A DNA stretch of 9,621 nt from Candidatus Gottesmanbacteria bacterium RIFCSPLOWO2_01_FULL_49_10 (GCA_001781025.1 MFJZ01000069.1:16776-26396); one strand, 5' to 3'; shown: positions 1 through 6,885, counted from the first letter of the stretch. The notes: a model not told the origin generated them from the sequence alone. Program-made: numbers and translations.

Positions 1-2543
1 TTCCCCAGGGTATCAACCATAGAAGAAAGTGTCTCTGTGGTCGTTGATTGGACGGCTCCCTCACCAAATACGCTGATAAGCTTCCGTTTAAACTTGGCAA
101 CCGTATCTTTGCCTGAAGTATCCGCCAAACGTCCAACCAGACTGGTCAGTTTATCGCTGTCTAGATGATGCTTCCCAAACCGATACGTCAAAGAGCCAAC
201 GAGACTCGCATCATCAGAACCCCCGTGAGCGACAATCTGCATAAGATCTTCTTGCTTGATAGAGGCAAGCGACCGGACGTGACAGGTGTGATCATTCATG
301 TCTACAACGATTCCCTCCGGTGTAGCCCGCAGTGAAAAAACAAAGTGCTCCCCTACCACTGGTTTGGCAAGTTTATCGGGAGGATCAGCAGGGATGAGGA
401 GCTCTCCCAGGGTGTGCTCGCCGGCCGTGTCGGTGAACACATACCATGAGTCAAGACCGCCCCATTTCGAAACGGAAGAGGATGGGTTGGTCAACCAGTC
501 GGTGAGTCGTGCGCCATCCGGATCCCCCTGACCCACGTCAACACTTCCATACGGCGAATTGAGTGCGTCCGGCTCACCACCGGAGATGCTTCCATACGCA
601 CTCCTCGGCCAAACGCCGTGACCTTTTCGGCGCAATGCTTCCACCAGTGTCTGTACGTCTCTTTTGACGTCATCTCGGTCCCTCCCCCGAAGGGGAACAA
701 TCGCCGTGGGAATACTGATGGCGGTCGGAAACGCATGGTTGATAAATGCAGCATCCCGTGCTTTCACGGTATCATAATGGTCGGCTTTGGCGATAGCTTC
801 ATGACACTGACGAAGCATATCTTCCCGTGCGCGGGAGTCCTTGCTCAACACAAACATGGCCCAGGCATTATCTGTACCGTTTCGCTCCCGCCATGCCTCA
901 AGAAGCGCGCCGATTCCAGAGGGTATTTCCTGTGATTTACCCAAGGCAAGCATACCGAGGAAAAGTTCGCCGTGCGCGCTATCAATCGACACCATTGCCC
1001 CTTCCTCGACCGCCGTGGCAGAAAAAATCGCTGTCCGACTGGGCCCCGTGCCCGGAGGAACGGTCTCAAGACATCCCATGATACACGGGACGTTGAGTGC
1101 CCGCGCAACGAGAGCAATGTGACTCGATGGCGTCCCTGTGGTCGTCACAAGCCCTCCAAGTCCACCGAGGACATCCACATCATTAGGATTAAAGTGTTCA
1201 CACAAGAGGATCACTTTCTCTCCGCGTCCTACGGCCGATCGCGCTGCTTCCACGGAAAAAACCAGTCTCCCCGTCGCCACACCGGTACTGGTTGGGAGTC
1301 CGGTTGTGAGCAAACGACCGCTCGCGCGGGCCTGGTCCTTAGCCTCCGAATCAAACGACTGCCGGACGACCGCTTCAATATCCATGGGGCGTATCCTTGA
1401 GAGCGCTTCGCTAAGCTCCAGTCGTCCTTCACGATGAAACGCTTCAGCATATGCAAGCGTCGCGTAGGAGGGGAGTTTGGCTTTACGCGCCTGGAGAAAG
1501 GAAAGCCGCCCATTTTCCCAGGTCACTTCTATGTCGCCGACCCATCCGACAATATCTTCGATAGTCGCCATGTGTCGGGAAAGTTGCTTCCGGATATTGT
1601 TGGGTAACACCTCGACAGACAGCGCCCCCGATTCGGCACCAGCGACGATTTGTTCTCCTTGAGCGTTTGGCATAAAGTACCCTTCCCACTCGTGGTGTCG
1701 CGCCGGATCAGTGTGACGCGTGTAGATAACCGCCGTACCGGACTGCCCGGTACCATTGCCAAACACCATTTCCTGGACCGTCACTGCAGTACCCACCTCC
1801 CCAGGGATGCCGTGCATAGAACGGTACTGGATGGCTGATGGATTCATCCAGGAACGAAAAACTGCTTTAACACTTTCCGTCAGCTGTTTTTCGGCGTTTT
1901 GTTCGAACGGATGCCCGGCGTCTGATGCGTAAAGATCTTTCACACTATCCAAAAGGCCTTCAAGCTCTTTGGTTGAAAGCTGTTCATCGCGTCTGACGCC
2001 ACCACGTTGCCTGGCTAACTGACGCACGCGTTTAAAGTGGTGATGCGGTACCCCATCGACAGCAACGCCGTACATTTCTATAAGTCGAATATATGATAGG
2101 ATAGCTCCGCTTCTGCCGATGCGCTCACTGACAGAGGGCAATGTGGCATCGGTGATACCGACGTTAAGGACTGTCTCCATCATCCCAGGCATAGAAACAG
2201 GAGCCCCGGAGCGCACCGATACAATGAGAGGACGATGAGGATCTCCTAAGGCGCTGTCAGTTTTTGCGCCAAGTTCATGGGTTGCACGGCCAAGCTCACG
2301 GGCTACGGCCAACTCAAGCTCACCGCCTCCCACGACGCGGTCCGTACACGCTCGGGTCGTCAAAGTAAACCCCTTTGGGATAGGCAAACCCGCCTCATGC
2401 ATGCGGGCCAAATAGTACCCTTTGCCGCCAAGGAGAGACAGATCTTCTTTCGTGGGTGTACTCTGTTCGTCGATGAATCGAAGCCATTCGTAGGGGCGTT
2501 GGATGGTTTCTACCTCTCGTATTTTTTCACCTTCCAAAGTCAT
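1..2543 (-). CDS. ppdK: Pyruvate,phosphate dikinase-like protein with atypical C-terminal region (3' end off window)
   Basis: The frame is open from ATG at 2543 to the left edge (847 codons visible, no stop). Residues 38-59 (LGGKGYYLARMHEAGLPIPKGF) and 110-127 (VRSGAPVSMPGMMETVLN, Arg111) are classic PPDK ATP-grasp motifs. The ATP-grasp domain closes at about 335-353 with DIEV and LQAR (Gln351, Arg353). A swivelling phosphohistidine domain follows at about 370-530, with catalytic His475 in SSHIALVAR. PPDK interconverts ATP, Pi and pyruvate with AMP, PPi and PEP. After residue 530 a PPDK should show the PEP/pyruvate TIM barrel (GIGLCRTEHMF, RLLDPPLHEFLP); none of its motifs appears in the remaining 317 residues, which I do not recognise. 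The acceptor may therefore differ, or the barrel may lie further downstream outside the window. The start is supported by AGGG nine bases upstream and alignment of the N-terminus with PPDK; the frame stays open upstream to about 2615 but has no ATG there. PPDK-type N-terminal half: sure. Overall reaction: uncertain. Confidence 0.88.
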   Translation of the reverse strand, partial: MTLEGEKIREVETIQRPYEWLRFIDEQSTPTKEDLSLLGGKGYYLARMHEAGLPIPKGFTLTTRACTDRVVGGGELELAVARELGRATHELGAKTDSALGDPHRPLIVSVRSGAPVSMPGMMETVLNVGITDATLPSVSERIGRSGAILSYIRLIEMYGVAVDGVPHHHFKRVRQLARQRGGVRRDEQLSTKELEGLLDSVKDLYASDAGHPFEQNAEKQLTESVKAVFRSWMNPSAIQYRSMHGIPGEVGTAVTVQEMVFGNGTGQSGTAVIYTRHTDPARHHEWEGYFMPNAQGEQIVAGAESGALSVEVLPNNIRKQLSRHMATIEDIVGWVGDIEVTWENGRLSFLQARKAKLPSYATLAYAEAFHREGRLELSEALSRIRPMDIEAVVRQSFDSEAKDQARASGRLLTTGLPTSTGVATGRLVFSVEAARSAVGRGEKVILLCEHFNPNDVDVLGGLGGLVTTTGTPSSHIALVARALNVPCIMGCLETVPPGTGPSRTAIFSATAVEEGAMVSIDSAHGELFLGMLALGKSQEIPSGIGALLEAWRERNGTDNAWAMFVLSKDSRAREDMLRQCHEAIAKADHYDTVKARDAAFINHAFPTAISIPTAIVPLRGRDRDDVKRDVQTLVEALRRKGHGVWPRSAYGSISGGEPDALNSPYGSVDVGQGDPDGARLTDWLTNPSSSVSKWGGLDSWYVFTDTAGEHTLGELLIPADPPDKLAKPVVGEHFVFSLRATPEGIVVDMNDHTCHVRSLASIKQEDLMQIVAHGGSDDASLVGSLTYRFGKHHLDSDKLTSLVGRLADTSGKDTVAKFKRKLISVFGEGAVQSTTTETLSSMVDTLG

Positions 2544-2577
2544 AAAATGCAGCCCTGACAATCCAAAGTATAGCCCG

Positions 2578-2606
2578 AGTCTATCACCAGAAGCCTCTCT
2601 GGTCAA
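2578..2606 (-). promoter_or_regulatory. Candidate sigma70-type promoter for the PPDK-like gene
   Basis: On the minus strand TTGACC (2606-2601) is followed after exactly 17 bases by TAGACT (2583-2578), a good -35 and a fair -10. This would start transcription near 2571, about 28 nt before the ATG. A second -10-like hexamer, TATACT (2572-2567), lies closer to the gene but has no convincing -35. A palindrome, ACCAGA-N6-TCTGGT (2586-2603), overlaps the -35 and the spacer and could be an operator. Assigned by eye only. Confidence 0.35.
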
Positions 2607-2645
2607 ATGCTCCTGTCAAGAGAACATCTTCATCCCTTATTGTCG

Positions 2646-2651
2646 TACAAT
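2646..2651 (+). promoter_or_regulatory. Candidate -10 box for the phosphodiester glycosidase-like gene (leaderless start)
   Basis: TACAAT at 2646-2651 matches the -10 consensus at five of six positions and lies seven bases before the ATG at 2659. Transcription would then begin at about 2658, giving an essentially leaderless mRNA. This fits the absence of any purine-rich ribosome-binding site before this ATG. No good -35 is visible at the proper distance, so support is limited. Confidence 0.35.
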
Positions 2652-2658
2652 CGTTACC

Positions 2659-3459
2659 ATGAAGAGATTTCTTCTTGCCATAAGCGTCGCTGTCGCATGC
2701 GGAACCTTCTTTGGGCTCATGTATATGTATACGAGGGTCACACTCTATAGTAGGAGCACCCCGCCACAAATAAGTCCAACGCCGAGTACTATTCACACAG
2801 TCATAAACCCGAAACAATTTTTCGATATAACGCAAGACAACCGATCGTTTCGAATTGCATGGTTTACCGTACAAAACCCGGACACCATCTCCCTCATCCC
2901 GAATTTTCGTGAACAGAATACGTCACGAGCAGCATTGGAAACATCGCACTGCCTGGATCTTGTGAACGGAGGATTTTATACACAAGAAAAAAAACCAACG
3001 GGTTTATTCGTAACACATGGAGAAACCGAGGAAGTATTTCAACCGAACACTCTCCTAAACGGTATTTTTTCAATAACCACCCAAGGACAAGTGAGTATTA
3101 CCTCTGAGCCGCCAAAAGAATCACTCCGGATTGCGCTTCAGACCGGACCGGTACTTTTTCGAAACGGCTACCCTCAGAAACTTCGTCTCATAGAAGATGA
3201 ATTTGCTCGCCGCAGTGTGGTTGCGACAACGGTAACCAACGCTGTTCTTTTTTTTGTCCTGTATGACCGAGAAAATCCTTACCAGGGACCGCTCCTTTCT
3301 GAAGTCCCGTTTCTCCTTACCCAGTGGCAAAAACAAACGACACAGGAGGTACGTGACGCCATAAACCTCGACGGAGGCTCTGCTTCGGCCTGGTATAGCG
3401 AGGGATTTTTTCTCCAGGAATTGACAGCCGTTGGGAGCTTCTTTTGCGTATTGCAATAA
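2659..3459 (+). CDS. Membrane-anchored phosphodiester glycosidase-like protein (NAGPA/DUF2233 family)
   Basis: This is a 266-residue protein. Residues 1-3 (MKR) and a hydrophobic stretch at about 4-24 form an uncleaved anchor or signal peptide; a Pro/Thr/Ser-rich linker (32-45) leads to an extracytoplasmic domain. Family hallmarks are LVNGGFYT (101-108), ALQTGPVLFRNG (159-170), RRSVVATT (184-191) and INLDGGSASAW (235-245). These match the NAGPA-type fold (PF09992), whose characterised member removes GlcNAc from a phosphodiester-linked sugar. The substrate here is unknown; a phosphate-linked sugar of an envelope polymer is an inference. The frame is open upstream to an ATG at 2503, but that would add 52 residues overlapping the divergent PPDK start and would bury the signal anchor, so 2659 is preferred. 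It converges on mltG with only 14 bp between stops. Family: confident. Function: not. Confidence 0.85.
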   Translation: MKRFLLAISVAVACGTFFGLMYMYTRVTLYSRSTPPQISPTPSTIHTVINPKQFFDITQDNRSFRIAWFTVQNPDTISLIPNFREQNTSRAALETSHCLDLVNGGFYTQEKKPTGLFVTHGETEEVFQPNTLLNGIFSITTQGQVSITSEPPKESLRIALQTGPVLFRNGYPQKLRLIEDEFARRSVVATTVTNAVLFFVLYDRENPYQGPLLSEVPFLLTQWQKQTTQEVRDAINLDGGSASAWYSEGFFLQELTAVGSFFCVLQ

Positions 3460-3470
3460 AAATGAGCTCC
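3434..3470. repeat. Imperfect inverted repeat across the convergent gene ends
   Basis: GGAGCT (3434-3439) pairs with AGCTCC (3465-3470), and an inner TTTTGC (3443-3448) can pair with GCAAtAAAA (3453-3461) with one bulge, around a GTATT loop. The structure spans the stop codon of the glycosidase-like gene and nearly reaches the mltG stop at 3474. No U-tract follows on either strand, so it is not a canonical intrinsic terminator. It may slow convergent transcription or protect 3' ends; this is speculative. Confidence 0.3.
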
Positions 3471-3473
3471 TGG

Positions 3474-4454
3474 TCAACGAAGATAGGACGCGATGTTTTG
3501 TTCGTGCTCTTCAATCGTCCTTGCATAATGCGCGCTGCCACGAGGGTCATGAAGGTAATACCAGTAATTACTATCTTCGGGATAAATAACCGCTTTGATA
3601 GAGGCAAGGCCGGGATTGGCGATCGGTTTAGGAGGAAGGTTCGGATGGAGATATGTGTTATATGGTGATGCAATTTTTTTGTCGTCATTGGTCAAAACCT
3701 TTTTCCACCATGTTTTTTCATACACCTGATATCCGAGTGCGTATTGAAGTGTGGCGTCTGTCTGAAGTGGCCAATCGGCCTTAAGTCGCTTGAGGAGAAT
3801 CCCCGCAATCACTGGCCTGTCTTCATCTGTCCTCCCCTCTCGCTCAACAATCGAAGCCAACACGATAACTTCGTCAAACGATAATCCCGTCTTTTTTACA
3901 TCTATATGAAATTGAGGAGGTACTTTCACATCAAAGGTAGTTCGAAACATTGCCGCGATTGCGGCCGGTGTCGCGTCGCGAGGTATGAGATACGTATCAG
4001 GAAACATGTATCCTTCGCGCGCATATTTGAGAAATTCAGTCTCAGGAATATTCAGGTCTTTTGCCAATTTTGATGCTATTTCCTCGACTCGCCATCCTTC
4101 GAGAGTGGTCACCCAGACGTCAAGAATGCCGTGTGTCAACTCTTTTGCGATGGCGCGAGCATCCATCGCGGAATTTAATCTGAAGTCTCCTGCCTCAAGA
4201 TCTCGCTCGATCCGCATAAACTTGACGAGTAAAAAAAATCCCGTAGAACTTCGTATGAAGCGCTCCTGTGAAAGTCTCGCCGCAATGCTTTTGACTCCTT
4301 CTCCTCGATGAACGACAAAGATACGGGGACTAGGATCACGGGTGTCAACCGGAGCTACTGCGTCTTGCCACCAGAGGATTCCCCCACCGATACCTATCCC
4401 TATGACGAGGAGCAGTAGAGTAAACCGTAGTACGAATGAGTTATTTGACTTCAT
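3474..4454 (-). CDS. mltG: Endolytic murein transglycosylase MltG (YceG family)
   Basis: This is a 326-residue protein, close to the usual size of the family. It has an N-terminal transmembrane anchor (about 8-29), a LysM-like region (about 44-110, IFVVHRGEGVKSIAARL) and the YceG catalytic domain. The catalytic Glu is expected at Glu204 in LASIVEREG, equivalent to Glu218 of E. coli ASIVEK. Further family motifs are GYMFPDTYLI (148-157), QTDATLQYALG (231-241), SPYNTYLHPNLPP (263-275) and IANPGLASIKAVIYP (278-292). MltG cuts nascent glycan strands at the outer face of the cytoplasmic membrane and sets glycan length. Its start overlaps the end of the upstream zinc-ribbon gene by 14 nt and lacks a Shine-Dalgarno, so translational coupling is likely. 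Nothing in the catalytic region looks damaged. Confidence 0.96.
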   Translation of the reverse strand: MKSNNSFVLRFTLLLLVIGIGIGGGILWWQDAVAPVDTRDPSPRIFVVHRGEGVKSIAARLSQERFIRSSTGFFLLVKFMRIERDLEAGDFRLNSAMDARAIAKELTHGILDVWVTTLEGWRVEEIASKLAKDLNIPETEFLKYAREGYMFPDTYLIPRDATPAAIAAMFRTTFDVKVPPQFHIDVKKTGLSFDEVIVLASIVEREGRTDEDRPVIAGILLKRLKADWPLQTDATLQYALGYQVYEKTWWKKVLTNDDKKIASPYNTYLHPNLPPKPIANPGLASIKAVIYPEDSNYWYYLHDPRGSAHYARTIEEHEQNIASYLR

Positions 4455-4632
4455 CTAGTCGTGCGCGACGAAACACCCGAGCATCGCTGTCATACATATA
4501 GACACGACCACAGTGGCACGTCACCCGCGCAAGTCCTTTATTATTCTTTCCCTCAAGCGCCCTTCCGCACCCCACGCACTTCCCTTGAGATAATAGCCAA
4601 GCCTGTACTGGAGCAATGATATTTTTAAACAT
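4441..4632 (-). CDS. Small putative zinc-ribbon protein upstream of mltG
   Basis: This 63-residue protein has four cysteines in a CxxC...CxC arrangement: Cys19 and Cys22 (CVGC), then Cys39 and Cys41 (CHC). This suggests a single-zinc ribbon with a knuckle-like first half. The N-terminus (FKNIIAPVQAWLL) is probably an amphipathic helix and the C-terminus is basic (VFRRARL). I do not recognise a named family. It overlaps the mltG start by 14 nt, and I count it as real because of this coupling, the cysteine pattern and its position filling the gap between two solid genes. The ATG at 4632 is the only start before the first cysteine pair apart from alternative codons, and it has no Shine-Dalgarno. 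A role in RNA or protein binding is only a guess. Confidence 0.75.
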   Translation of the reverse strand: MFKNIIAPVQAWLLSQGKCVGCGRALEGKNNKGLARVTCHCGRVYMYDSDARVFRRARLDEVK

Positions 4633-4637
4633 ACGAT

Positions 4638-4699
4638 GAACTTTAAACTTTAAAATGTAAACTTTAAAATGTTTTGGGAAAGTTTTAAGTTTAAAGTTT
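4638..4699. repeat. AT-rich heptanucleotide array with inverted halves
   Basis: The left half, read in steps of seven from 4638, is GAACTTT, AAACTTT, AAAATGT, AAACTTT, AAAATGT. It includes two copies of AAACTTTAAAATG (4645-4657 and 4659-4671). The right half is AAAGTTT, TAAGTTT, AAAGTTT (4679-4699). AAAGTTT is the exact reverse complement of AAACTTT, so the halves can fold on each other around TTTTGGGAAA; for example AACTTTAAAC (4639-4648) is the exact complement of GTTTAAAGTT (4689-4698). The array fills most of the 85-nt gap between the AMP phosphorylase stop and the zinc-ribbon start. No insertion-sequence ends or target duplication were seen. Confidence 0.8.
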
Positions 4700-4717
4700 G
4701 AATTTTTAAGTTATTTA

Positions 4718-6004
4718 TTATTCTACTGTGTACACCGGCACGCTTTTGAGAGTCGCGACCGCCTCTTTTAACCTCCATTGATCGGAACTATAGAGCGTAC
4801 ATAGTATATCACCTTTGTCCACCACGTCCTCGAGTTTTCGCACTAAAAACATCCCTGCCTTTTTATCTGTGGGACAACCGAGTATGCGACATATCACGGT
4901 GATCTGTGCGTTGTGTAAATGACTGATTCGTCCTTTTTGAGAAGACTTCATATCGAAACTGAACTTTCCGGGCATAAGTCGATTATGATCAATGTCCGGA
5001 TCTCCACCTTGCATACGAACAATCTCTTTCATCTTTGCAAGTGCTTTGCCGCTTATAAGTATTTCTCTCGCAATGTCTTCTCCATTTCGGAGTGTATTGT
5101 CTGGGCTATCGGCAAAACACAGGGAGAGGAGTTTACCAGCCAACCGGAGTGCTTTTGCCTCAAGTGCAAGCGGTCGATCAGGCAATTGCTCGAGTACGGC
5201 AAATACGTCGCGCGCCTCAAGTACTGGCCCTACGCCACGACCGGCATTTTGATACGTTTCGTTCACGTCGAAAACGACTCGTATACCAAATTTGTGTGCA
5301 AGAAAAGAAAATTTGCGCACAATGACATCGGCGTCATGAAAATGATGTATCTTCATGGTGGGGCCAACGGGTATATCAAGTACGATGTGTGTCGAACCGG
5401 ATGCAATCTTTTTTGCCATGATTGAAACAATAATCTTATCAAATGATTCAAACGCAAGTGGTTGTTCGATCTGAATGATGATGTCGTCAGCAGGCGCAAG
5501 ACCCAGGTGTCCTCCCCAAACAATGCACCCACCGACCTTCGCAACGATTCGTTCGATCTGCCGAGGAGAAAATGTCACAGGAGCAACGACCTCCATGGTA
5601 TCTGCAGTTCCTGCTGGAGACGTGATGGCCCGGGAAGAATTTTTCGGAATCTGAAAACCCGCGGCCGCTACAATGGGGACCAGAATCATGGTCGTCCTCG
5701 TCCCTGCCACCCCACCAGTAGAATGTTTATCTGCGACAATGCCCGAAAAATGGAGACGCGGCCCGGTCGCAACCATTGCGCTCGTCAAAAAATAAAGCTC
5801 TTCATCGGAGAAACCCTCTTTAAATCCGGCAGCAGCAAAATATGTCGTCAACACGGGGCCAAGTCGTTCGTTCGCAATCTCATCCATTATGGCAAATATT
5901 TCCGGATATGAGAGCGACTTGCCGATAAGCTTTTTCTTTATTGCTTCAATCGCTAGCTGTTGACGTTCTTCTGCCATATCGATAGATATATCGTTTGTTT
6001 GCAT
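4718..6004 (-). CDS. deoA: AMP phosphorylase / thymidine phosphorylase-like (archaeal type, short form)
   Basis: This 428-residue protein belongs to nucleoside phosphorylase family II. Motifs are ADKHSTGGVAGTRTT (91-105), SSRAITSPAGTADTMEV (123-139), SIMAKKIASGSTHIVLDIPVG (194-214, split here only by reading; Lys198 in the phosphate/sugar region) and QNAGRGVGP (252-260). The STGGVxGxRTT and LDIPVGP signatures are those of archaeal AMP phosphorylases rather than bacterial thymidine phosphorylases (DGTGG). AMP phosphorylase converts AMP and Pi to adenine and ribose-1,5-bisphosphate, which with an isomerase and form III RuBisCO leads to 3-phosphoglycerate; those partners are not in this window. 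Archaeal enzymes carry an extra N-terminal domain of roughly 80 residues that is absent here. The start codon overlaps the sortase stop by one base (TAATG), pointing to coupled translation. Substrate NMP versus nucleoside cannot be settled from the sequence. Confidence 0.9.
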   Translation of the reverse strand: MQTNDISIDMAEERQQLAIEAIKKKLIGKSLSYPEIFAIMDEIANERLGPVLTTYFAAAGFKEGFSDEELYFLTSAMVATGPRLHFSGIVADKHSTGGVAGTRTTMILVPIVAAAGFQIPKNSSRAITSPAGTADTMEVVAPVTFSPRQIERIVAKVGGCIVWGGHLGLAPADDIIIQIEQPLAFESFDKIIVSIMAKKIASGSTHIVLDIPVGPTMKIHHFHDADVIVRKFSFLAHKFGIRVVFDVNETYQNAGRGVGPVLEARDVFAVLEQLPDRPLALEAKALRLAGKLLSLCFADSPDNTLRNGEDIAREILISGKALAKMKEIVRMQGGDPDIDHNRLMPGKFSFDMKSSQKGRISHLHNAQITVICRILGCPTDKKAGMFLVRKLEDVVDKGDILCTLYSSDQWRLKEAVATLKSVPVYTVE

Positions 6005-6849
6005 TAGGAATTTTCAGGTTTTACGAGACGCGCCTTGACGTTCAGGCGTTCCCACAGCGTACCCGGAGGCACACAAGTCACAAGCGTGATATACGAATCA
6101 TCAAACCGCTGCTCCAGGGGAGAGAGATCTGTGGGTTTTGTCACAATCATGTCAAATACTTTATAGCGGTATCGTACCCCATCGTAGGTAACGTATATAT
6201 CATCCCCAATTTTCATCGACGGTAACGTAGAAAAAATTGATTTGTAATTCGTCCCACTAAAAAACTGCGGGAGCACAGAATGGCCGAAGACAACTGCCGT
6301 CCCGTACTCCCCCGGGAGACCTGTGCCACCATAGTGAATAAGACTTTTTTGCAGATCGTCGCCCCCGATAATGACGGCTGCATCTCTAATACCAAGTTTT
6401 GGGATCGACAATGTGTACGCAGTAACTGAAGTAACGATCTTTTTTTGCGGCTTGGTGGGAAACCACGTATTTGCATTCGTTGTTTCCAGAGTGCTTTCGT
6501 CTTCTGCTCCTATGCCGATCGCGAGAGCACCCAGAGAAGAAAATAATCGAGATTGATCTCCTGAATTCTCGTCATTTTGTACCGGTGAAACGACAGCAGA
6601 AAGCACTGGGGAAGTAAACAATGAAAATGACACAATTGGCCAAAAAACCCATACAAGAATCATCATTCCTAATCCGATCAATGCGTACGAATAAATACTT
6701 CGGGATTGCTTTTGCCCGAGTAAAGGGTGGGGAGGACTCGCGTGAGGCTCCGGAGGAACATCACAAGGTACATCGTCCAAAGGATCCCCGCGACCGGCTT
6801 CAAATGTGCGCATTTGGGGCTTTGACTTGACAAACTGATACATTGACAT
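6004..6849 (-). CDS. Sortase family transpeptidase
   Basis: This is a 281-residue protein. A hydrophilic, Pro/His-rich N-terminal tail (about 1-50) precedes one transmembrane segment (about 53-76), a linker (80-140) and the sortase barrel (about 142-276). The catalytic triad is visible: His190 in VVFGHSV, Cys259 in TLVTCVPPG and Arg268 in ERLNVKARL. The order IPKLGI, GHS, LVTC, R is typical of class D/E-like sortases. Such enzymes cleave an LPxTG-like sorting signal and join the protein to another surface component. No protein in the window ends with such a signal, so its substrate is elsewhere or unusual. It sits 19 nt after the actin-like/baseplate-J-like gene and overlaps the AMP phosphorylase start by one base. 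Two hairpins lie just before its start; a second ATG (6843) two codons in is an alternative start. Confidence 0.93.
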   Translation of the reverse strand: MSMYQFVKSKPQMRTFEAGRGDPLDDVPCDVPPEPHASPPHPLLGQKQSRSIYSYALIGLGMMILVWVFWPIVSFSLFTSPVLSAVVSPVQNDENSGDQSRLFSSLGALAIGIGAEDESTLETTNANTWFPTKPQKKIVTSVTAYTLSIPKLGIRDAAVIIGGDDLQKSLIHYGGTGLPGEYGTAVVFGHSVLPQFFSGTNYKSIFSTLPSMKIGDDIYVTYDGVRYRYKVFDMIVTKPTDLSPLEQRFDDSYITLVTCVPPGTLWERLNVKARLVKPENS

Positions 6850-6851
6850 AA

Positions 6852-6885
6852 GGGGCTTACCCCCGAGCTCACTCGAGGAGCTCGG
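6852..6885. repeat. Two adjacent hairpins at the junction before the sortase gene
   Basis: CCGAGCTC (6863-6870) and GAGCTCGG (6878-6885) form a perfect 8-bp stem with a 7-base loop that contains part of the upstream gene's TGA stop. Next to it GGGG (6852-6855) and CCCC (6861-6864) form a 4-bp stem with a 5-base loop, ending two bases before the sortase ATG (6849, minus strand). The stems share 6863-6864, so the two cannot be fully formed together. No U-tract follows on the minus strand, which argues against an intrinsic terminator and for an RNA element that tunes translation or mRNA decay inside the operon. Confidence 0.6.

Noticed and set aside
972..1400. Open frames of 60-149 codons on the plus strand inside the PPDK-like, AMP phosphorylase and baseplate-J-like genes
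   Set aside because: They are antisense to strongly supported coding frames, show low-complexity Arg/Ser/Pro-rich translations and match no family; they are shadows.
1..2543. PPDK-like gene as a pseudogene
   Set aside because: The whole visible 847-codon frame is open with intact catalytic motifs, so the unusual C-terminal region is not explained by a frameshift within the window.
2503..2658. N-terminal extension of the glycosidase-like gene starting at 2503
   Set aside because: It would overlap the divergent PPDK-like start, has no SD, and would bury the MKR-plus-hydrophobic signal anchor that begins at 2659.
3317..3688. Minus-strand frame of 123 codons spanning the end of mltG and the glycosidase-like gene
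   Set aside because: It overlaps two well-supported genes and its translation has no domain or signal features.
4633..4717. CRISPR array or intrinsic terminator in the AT-rich gap
   Set aside because: Repeat units are 7 nt without unique spacers, and the possible stem is almost pure A/T with no GC-rich core followed by a U-tract.
4919..5425. 168-codon plus-strand frame within AMP phosphorylase
   Set aside because: It is the antisense of conserved catalytic motifs; cysteines and aromatics are scattered without pattern.
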